DNA of 64,000 bases, from contig NC_087079.1 of the NCBI RefSeq assembly GCF_026151205.1, positions 12,452,635 through 12,516,634 on the forward strand, written 5' to 3'. Source of the stretch: Bolinopsis microptera. Lineage: Eukaryota; Ctenophora; Tentaculata; Lobata; Bolinopsidae. The translations under genes were made by a program, and so were the position numbers. The notes below the pieces were generated by a model that saw only the letters and a program-made list of their open reading frames with translations, was not told where the DNA came from and made no database searches. Of this stretch, positions 58,301 through 64,000 are shown piece after piece; positions within the stretch are counted from its first letter, which is position 1, and each line of letters opens with the position of its first letter.

Positions 58301-59933
58301 TGGGGGCGAAGCCCCCGAAAATTTTGGAAATTTAAACTAGATTTGACCTCCTGGAACGAATCTGACAATGGAGAACGATTTTAGCATACTATTTTCTGAT
58401 TTCAATTTTATTGGGATAAATTGTCTGGATTCTAGAATCCCTAAACACTCATGGCTTAACTAAAGCACGAAATAGGAGACAGCATGAAGTATCAAGAGTT
58501 TATAATTTTGGCAGAAATGTTTTCTCATCTACTACCATCACTTTCTGCTTTCAAGCTATAAACTAATACAGGGTTAAGGGAATTTGGAGAAGGAAGCAAG
58601 TATGAGACCAAATATTCAATATAGCATCTTGTTAGTGGTTACTTGATGCACAGATTTTGTAGCTAATAGCAACAAACTTTGGTCTGTGAAATGAAATTTG
58701 ATAGACTGGATCAGTGGATCCCTGACTGAGGACATTCAAATAACGGTCCAGCAACTTTTAGTCTGCTCTTTCACTTAAATTCCTACTGAAATATTATCGA
58801 AAATTCTCAGAGTTGGCTCTCGAATTTCCTACTTTTTGTCAAAAATTTCCTACTTTTAAAAATTTCCTACATTCTTAGAATGCGAGAATGCGGGTTTTTG
58901 GATATGGGTCACTCTGAGGTTGCTAGTGGGTCCAGAAACAACAGGGGGGATGGAGTGAGTGATCCCTGCAGTTTGCTGGCTAGCCACCCACTTAAGACAT
59001 TGATTACAATTTACAAATGGAGATAATATGCGTGTCAAAAGAAAGAAATGACAAACCGAACCACCAGGCAACTTAAGAAACATCTATCACCAAAAAAAGA
59101 GTATAATCAATATAAATTCAAATTTTTTAATACTGATATCATGATATAAATACTTATATAATACATAGTTAATATTTCAGAGTGGGAGGGATGGGGTGGA
59201 TGGAGCACATGTGAATGTGCGGAAGCAAATGCAGTAGAAGGTACTCGGACTAGATCACGACATTGCCCCAATCCCTATCCCTCCACTGGGGAAAGTCCCT
59301 GCCCTGGCGACTCTAAACAGACCGAGGGTTGTACCCTAACCGCCGAGGACTGTACAGTTGGTGGGTAAAAATCTTGTTATACTTACTTTCTACTTTTCGA
59401 CAAGGCTAGTAAATAAAGGGTAATGCTTTTATGCCACCGTGGTTATTGTGAAAAAATATAATGATTGTCTGGCACTATGCCGCCATAGTGCCAGACAGTG
59501 CCGCCATAGTGCCATCAGGATCCGGATGTATGACCGTATTATATATATTATATAATAATATATAATATTATTTAATGAACAAAATTCACATTTTTGAAGA
59601 TTGGGCGGAGTGGGGTTCATGGAGCACATGTCTCTGCGAGGAAGCAAATTCATCAGAAGGTACTCGGTCCAGATCCCGAACTTGCCCGAATCCCTATCCG
59701 TCCACCGGGGAAAGTCCCTGCCCTGGAGATTCTAATCGGACCGAGGGTTGTACTAAGAATTGCACTTTTGGTGGGCAAAAATCTTTTTATACATACCTTC
59801 CACTTTCTAGATATTATCATCTTTATCATTCATTATTATATAATATGTATTATAATCTTTTAATGATATAATAATTTAATTTTCATTTTCAGAATATACA
59901 ATTGAGAATATTTACCGATATTGCCTTGTTTAA
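52351..59933 (+). CDS. Secreted protein with three thrombospondin type 1 repeats
   Basis: Exons are 52351-52468, 52981-53169, 59181-59360, 59600-59770 and a tentative terminal exon 59893-59933. Exon 1 encodes a signal peptide (VWLVVCFFVILIGPCESS) and an Arg/Ser-rich stretch. Each of the next three exons encodes one thrombospondin repeat, bounded by phase-1 introns: WSVWGGWSSCDC, WEGWGGWSTCEC and WAEWGSWSTCLC, each followed by EAN...EGTRSRS-type strands and ending CTVG or CTFG. The six-cysteine pattern with layered Trp and Arg is clear. Such domains bind glycosaminoglycans or matrix proteins outside the cell. The phase 1-1 exons explain easy gain and loss of repeats. Exon 4 uses the acceptor TTTTTGAAG. 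The last exon, ending EYTIENIYRYCLV, is uncertain, because the DNA after it is a LINE tail. Intron 2 is 6 kb, filled with mobile elements. Confidence 0.8.
53598..55701 (+). mobile_element. Short non-coding LTR retroelement (TRIM/LARD-like)
   Basis: LTRs of 564 bp at 53598-54161 and 55138-55701 look identical, beginning TGTAGCCG and ending CAGTTACA. TGTT flanks both sides (53594-53597 and 55702-55705). A primer-binding-like TGGCGCGAACTACAGGGAAC follows the first LTR, and a purine tract AGGAGGAAGACAGGG precedes the second. The 976-bp interior has no meaningful coding frame on either strand, so it must rely on another element's proteins. A 4-base duplication and the TGGCGC start fit a Ty3/gypsy- or BEL-type parent. 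Confidence 0.9.
55706..56990. repeat. (TCC)n / CAGTCCTCC low-complexity tract
   Basis: About 1.3 kb of TCC-based repeats with blocks of TCCTCAGTCC and AGCCATCCTCC, strongly pyrimidine on the + strand. It continues the tract at 53490-53597, from which it was split by the LTR element. Open frames rich in Ser, Pro and Leu arise from it and are not genes. Confidence 0.9.
57343..59069 (-). mobile_element. Poly(A)-tailed retroposon on the minus strand
   Basis: A T-tract at 57343-57357 is the tail of a - strand copy. AACTTAAGA lies at 57332-57340 and again at 59070-59078, a target duplication of 9 bases or more. The body, about 930 bases without the nested element at 58121-58908, has one short frame (MDKWYLKPINMPK...) but no reverse transcriptase. 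It may be a SINE-like or a heavily deleted LINE copy. Confidence 0.7.
58121..58908. mobile_element. Inverted-repeat DNA element with 8-bp target duplication
   Basis: TCACTCTG flanks both sides (58113-58120 and 58909-58916). The ends are CCCATATCCAAAAA and its inverse, and both continue into TTTCCTACATTCT-type sequence. An 8-base duplication fits hAT, P or Zisupton families. No transposase is present. It lies inside the poly(A) retroposon. Confidence 0.85.
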
Positions 59934-60069
59934 AAAGAGACTAAAGACTCATCTCTTTGACACAAACCATACTTCATAAAATGCTAAGTTCTTATGTACA
60001 TGTTCGTGAGTCGCTTTAGATGGCTTGAACTGAATCTTTGGATTGTGAGTTCTTTTTGGCTATAAAGCG
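59934..60069 (+). mobile_element. LINE 3' end fragment
   Basis: One frame reads LFKKRLKTHLFDTN followed by a stop, a common C-terminal signature of CR1/L2-type LINEs. The sequence then runs to GGCTATAAAGCGC, similar to their 3' ends. Only about 180 bases remain, starting before 59934 and perhaps overlapping the proposed last exon of the thrombospondin-repeat gene. Confidence 0.55.
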
Positions 60070-60371
60070 CCCATATCCAAAAAATTTTTAATTTCCTACA
60101 TTCTCAATTTGTTCGTTTTATGTGGCCCGCTCGCTTCGCTCGCATAAAAAAGTCTTTGTATTCGCGCGGTTCAAAGATTTTTCATGGCGGATTCCAGATT
60201 CTTTTTTAGGGCCCGGAACGCTTTTTAATAGATAATCCTAGGTTACTTTTGGGGGCGAAGCCCCCGAAAATTTTGGAAATTTAAACTAGATTTGACCTCC
60301 TGGAACGAATCTGACAATGGAGAACGATTTTAGCATACTATTTTCTGATTTCAATTTTATTGGGATAAATT
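60070..60371. mobile_element. Second copy (left part) of the CCCATATCC inverted-repeat element
   Basis: Its 302 bases are almost identical to 58121-58422, including the hairpin GGGGGCGAAGCCCCC. Homology ends at GGGATAAATT and the right terminal repeat is absent, so the copy is truncated or a rearranged variant. Confidence 0.8.
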
Positions 60372-61262
60372 TTCCAAGTCTCAAACCCCGGGCGGAAGTT
60401 ATATAGACGGAATGTCGTCAGATCCATGACTAAAAGGGTTACATAGCCGGTCGATTAAAATTGTCTAGAGCTTTGCTAAACCAAATCGTTAATTTAGCCT
60501 TTTTTCCAGGAAAATCAGCGGCATTATTAGCTCTACAGAACTAATGCGCAATAACTGGGAGTCATGGCAAAGACAACGCTTGATGTGGCCACTTACGGTG
60601 GGACGTAGACTTGTTAGACCATGTTAACCATCCAAGGAAGCAAAAACTTATCATTGGCGATGCTTTTGGATGTTAGACTTTTGAATTATTGCTGATTTCG
60701 GATATTATTATTGACAGAAAGCCTAGAATTAATTGATTGAATCCGTTTCTGAATTAAGCCTAAAAACAAGTTGCTTTTTTAAACTGCATATGTAGCGTTG
60801 GTACATGAATCATAATTAGGTTAACCGTGTAAGATTCACTGTCATGTAATACTATAAGCTTATTAAGGGAGGGGGAACTCATTGCGGTCTGTTTGGACTG
60901 CAGTAGAGAGAGTTCATACTTTCATACGACAATGTTAAATGCGTGTTTTCAACTGCGATAGTGAAGTCCCGGCCGTAGGCACGGGTTACACTAGTAATGT
61001 AATAAAATTATCGTATGGCTCTTTTATTATATGTTGGAGATATTTTTTATGAGATTTATGTTTTCTGGATTATGAAATCGAATCATTTACAGTTTGTCCA
61101 ATATAATATTCATATCGTAGAAAAATTTTGGTCGTAGAAAAAATAAAGAGGAAAACGTATAAATCTGCTTCAGTAAAAATTAAAGCAGTTAGTTGAAGTG
61201 GCAAAGAAATTCAATATTCACCTCCCCGCGCCCCTAGTGACCTCACAAAACACTTTCCTCAG
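60372..61262. other. Stretch upstream of the first visible eIF2A exon
   Basis: No exon, RNA gene or repeat is recognised. I searched it for the preceding eIF2A exons (the end of the WD40 propeller) and did not find them. The last 20 bases before 61263 are a good 3' splice site ending TTTCCTCAG. Confidence 0.5.
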
Positions 61263-63280
61263 GGGAACACTGTTTAACGTGAAGTGTGATCCAATACACG
61301 AGTTCGGAGAGAACCACTACAACGAGATCCTATTCAACCCTCAGGGCAACATGGTCGGACTTTGTGGGTTCGGGAACCTTCGAGGTAAGACTTGAGATGG
61401 AGGTTTTGATAAAGGGGTGGGCATGTTTTTTGAATTCCCAAGGGGTCAAAGAGGAAGTTATGTTAATTCTGTTGAATTTACCTTTTTCTGTGGAATGAAG
61501 TACATGAATTTTCTTTCATTTCTGGCGGCATTATCATTTAAATTATTGGTGATAATAAATGTGAAACCCAAATAAAAGATATCTAATTTTTTTAGGCATT
61601 TTCAAGTCATCTCAGTCCTTATTTCATTACATTGTATCCTGTATAACATTGATAAAAATTGAAAGTTTTTATTGGTGATTATAAATGTGAAACCCAGATA
61701 AAAGATATCTAATTACTATCTAATTACTATTACTAATTACTAATAATTACTAATTACTAATAATTCCAGGCAAGATAAAGTTCTATGAAACGGAGAACAA
61801 TAAGTTGTTATCAGACTTTGTGGCAGCGGATGCTACTTTCTTCGAATGGGCCCCCTGTGGAGATGTCTTTATCACAGGTGGGTCTTTCATTTATTTTCTA
61901 GAGCTTTTAAATGCAGTGATGGGACTGTACTTTGAGCAAACCCTGTGCGATGATCAAGAAGCAAGGACCACTGCATAAAAACCTCCTATACCCCATTATT
62001 AATTATACCCTAATTTTAAGAATTGAGCTTACTATTCCTTCGTGGCAACCAACTTCCCCCTGTCACATCTCACTCCCAGGTACCCTGTACTCCATTTTGA
62101 AAGAGTAACCCTATTATATTGACTCCTTCTAATTGTCCCCTCACAGGTACCCTGTACTCCATTTTTAAAGAGTAACCCTATTATATTGACTCCTTCTAAT
62201 TGTCCCCTCCCAGGTACACTGTACTCCATTTTGAAAGAGTAACCCTATTATATTGACTCCTTCTAATTGTCCCCTCCCAGGTACACTGTACTCCATTTTG
62301 AAAGAGTAACCCTATTATATTGACTCCTTCTAATTGTCCCCTCCCAGGTACACTGTACTCCATTTTGAAAGAGTAACCCTATTATATTGACTCCTTCTAA
62401 TTGTCCCCTCCCAGGTACCCTGTCACCCCGACTGAGACAAGACAATGAGTTTAAGCTGTGGGATGTGTCCGGTAAGATACTCCACCACTACCAGGTCCCA
62501 ACAGATGAGACCCAGCTGTGGCAGCTGATGTGGATCAACCCTGCTAAGCTGCTACCTCCCCCTGTTGTTCCTAGACCTGCCACCTCTAAGGAGATTGCTG
62601 CTGGAAAACCCCAGGTTTGTCAGCTTTTGTTTGTCTTAGCTCATCTGAAAATCCTAATATAGCATATTTTTTCATTAATCATAAAACTGAATTCTTGAGT
62701 TATAATTCCATATTAAAGCTTCGATATAAAATTAGAAATTAACCAATGTAAATACTTGAAAGAATGACTCGGCAGTATCTCCATTTTGCAACAACGCTTT
62801 TGATTGTTCGGCATTCACTTTTGACTGCTCCAAGATGATTTATTCTCCAATTTACCCTTAGTACACCCTAATCCCTCAATGCCTCCACCCCCTCAGGCGT
62901 ACAGACCACCTGGCTCCCGACAGGGTCCAGCTGCAGCTACCCGCTCACTCCTCCCCAACGTTCAAGGTGGAGTCTACAAACCCGGCAGTGATGCCCAACG
63001 AAACCAGCCCTCTAGGCAAGCCCAGAAAAATCAGAGAAAACGAGAAAATAGGGCCAAGCAAATTGAGGATGAGAAAGTTCCAGCGCCTACGATGCAAGAT
63101 TTGCAGTCTACCATAGTTGATGAGAGGGAGAAGAAGGTCAGGAATCTTAAGAAGAAATTGCACCAGATCGAAAAATTGAAGGGCCAGGTGGCCCAGGGCA
63201 AGACTTTGGAGAAAAATCAGATGGATAAGATTGCCTCTGAGAATGATCTTATCGAAGAGATAAAACGATTAGAGTTATAA
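61263..63280 (+). CDS. EIF2A: Eukaryotic translation initiation factor 2A, 3' half
   Basis: Exons are 61263-61384, 61770-61877, 62415-62614 and 62897-63280, all GT-AG and in phase, giving about 271 residues. GTLFNVKCDPIHEFGENHYN and GNMVGLCGFGNLRG, then TFFEWAPCGDVFITGTLSPRLR, EFKLWDVSGKILHHY and ELWQ-like QLWQLMWINP match the last WD40 blades of eIF2A. AYRPPGSRQGP, KNQRKRENR and a C-terminal coiled coil (KVRNLKKKLHQIEKLKGQ..., ending IKRLEL) match its basic tail. eIF2A delivers initiator tRNA to the 40S subunit at special start sites. The N-terminal 300 or so residues are not in the 900 bases upstream and may lie beyond intervening genes or be missing from the assembly. Exon 3 starts at the last of six tandem copies of its acceptor. 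Confidence 0.92.
62067..62420 (+). repeat. 67-bp repeat carrying six copies of an eIF2A splice acceptor
   Basis: Units of exactly 67 bases place CCCCTCCCAG followed by GTAC(C/A)CTGT, with exon-start positions 62080, 62147, 62214, 62281, 62348 and 62415. Each carries its own pyrimidine tract and a branch-like TTCTAAT. Only the last opens the real exon (GTLSPRLRQDN). Use of an earlier one would read GTLYSILKE or GTLYSIFKE (GTLYSILKE in the 62080 unit) and hit TAA, a premature stop. Confidence 0.9.
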
Positions 63281-63602
63281 TTTATTTGAATCTGAATTTG
63301 AGAAGGGTTTTTATTTATTTCTGTAGCTCATTGTGTTAAATATTTTTATTAACTAATGTTTGCTAAATTTTAAATTAAATGAGCATCAAATTTGTTATTC
63401 GAAAATTTTGATTTCCTCAATCTTGTTCGGCAATCCATCTCCCAGAAAATAATTAGTAGCGAAATGCCATCTACAATCCTTTTACCTGAACTGTTTTGTT
63501 ATATTGAACCTTAGATATAAATCATAGTGATATAACTTACTGATAAATTTTAAAGTAGCTAAAAGTAAAACATTGATTTTGTTTCCTAGCAAACACCCGA
63601 CA
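63281..63602. other. Short intergenic gap between eIF2A and the thiolase gene
   Basis: It must hold the eIF2A polyadenylation site and the thiolase promoter within 322 bases. ATTTTGTTTCCTAG at about 63576-63589 looks like a 3' splice site, 13 bases before the thiolase ATG. Confidence 0.45.
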
Positions 63603-63958
63603 ATGTCTGGAATTTTCATAGTAGCTGCTAAAAGGACTCCATTCGGAAAGTTCGGCGGTTCTCTTAAAAAGAAGACTATAACTGACCTATCTGAAATCGC
63701 TCTCAAAGCTGCCCTCGCTCAAGCAGGTTTGTTGGCAATACAACGAAATATTTTTAGTAATTGCTATTTTACCGGTAATCCTAAGCCCCAATTTTCGATA
63801 ATGATTGATTGATGGTTTTTTTAAATTAACATACCTTCCGAAACCACAGTTGTAAAACATAAAATCTCCCATCAAACAACCAATATCCGCAGGTTTATCA
63901 GCTGAACACGTCAGTTCTACAGTAGTCGGTAACGTCTGCCCCGTCACCTCCAAAGAAG
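63603..63958 (+). CDS. 3-ketoacyl-CoA thiolase (ACAA2-like), first two exons
   Basis: Exons 63603-63726 and 63893-63958 join in phase to give MSGIFIVAAKRTPFGKFGG, then LTDLSEIALKAALAQ-type sequence (TITDLSEIALKAALAQ) and AGLSAEHVSSTVVGNVCPVT. This is the N-terminus of the thiolase family, closest to mitochondrial acetyl-CoA acyltransferase 2 (GVFVVAAKRTPFG in mammals). The enzyme performs the thiolytic cleavage ending each beta-oxidation cycle. The nucleophilic Cys lies further on, beyond the window. The exon 2 donor is GTTAGC. The ATG follows a 3' splice-like site by 13 bases. Mitochondrial versus cytosolic form cannot be decided from this part. Confidence 0.88.
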
Positions 63959-64000
63959 GTTAGCACATCTCCCTAAAGTACATAATCGCACTTTTTTAGT

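Noticed and set aside
61198-61262. A start codon for eIF2A at 61198-61262
   Set aside because: The frame is open, but the sequence is pyrimidine-rich, ends in CCTCAG and has no eIF2A similarity. The exon starts at 61263.

Overview
This is a 64-kb window of AT-rich, intron-rich animal nuclear DNA. GT-AG introns, a secreted thrombospondin-repeat protein, secreted pentraxin-domain proteins, ZNRD2, eIF2A and a mitochondrial-type thiolase make it metazoan. Very repeat-rich introns that hold whole genes, plus 3' splice sites sitting directly before several start codons, suggest a non-bilaterian marine animal. A ctenophore is my best guess, but that is inference only.

Layout. At 1-821 an intronless GST-like gene with a TATA box lies on the + strand. 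From 44015 down to 1309 the - strand carries one large gene: a plant-type C2 phospholipase D. I spliced 16 exons by hand and all phases agree, giving about 660 codons. Its C2 exons 1-3 are at 42812-44015 and exons 4-16 at 1309-14944. The intron between exons 3 and 4 is about 28 kb. It holds a same-strand tandem array of secreted pentraxin-domain genes: two intact, one with a nonsense codon, one split by transposons. The transposons include a Penelope-like element, CR1/Jockey-like LINEs, an LTR element, a mariner-type MITE and a tRNA-derived SINE. The GST gene probably lies in the next PLD intron on the opposite strand.

Right of PLD, on the + strand, are ZNRD2 (46733-47772), a broken LINE interrupted by a piece of the pentraxin repeat unit, and a thrombospondin type 1 repeat gene (52351-about 59933). 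That gene's 6-kb second intron holds an LTR element inside a terminal-inverted-repeat element, and a poly(A) retroposon carrying another inverted-repeat element. The 3' half of eIF2A follows (61263-63280), then the first two exons of a 3-ketoacyl-CoA thiolase (63603 to beyond the window).

The most unusual pattern is that three minisatellites are built from exon-intron boundaries. A 53-bp repeat (about 20 copies) and a 32-bp repeat (4 copies) multiply the 5' splice sites of PLD exons 5 and 6. A 67-bp repeat multiplies a 3' splice site of eIF2A six times. In each case only the outermost copy, next to the real exon, keeps the reading frame. The second point of interest is the pentraxin array, where amino-acid differences cluster in one part of the domain between copies whose upstream flanks are almost identical.
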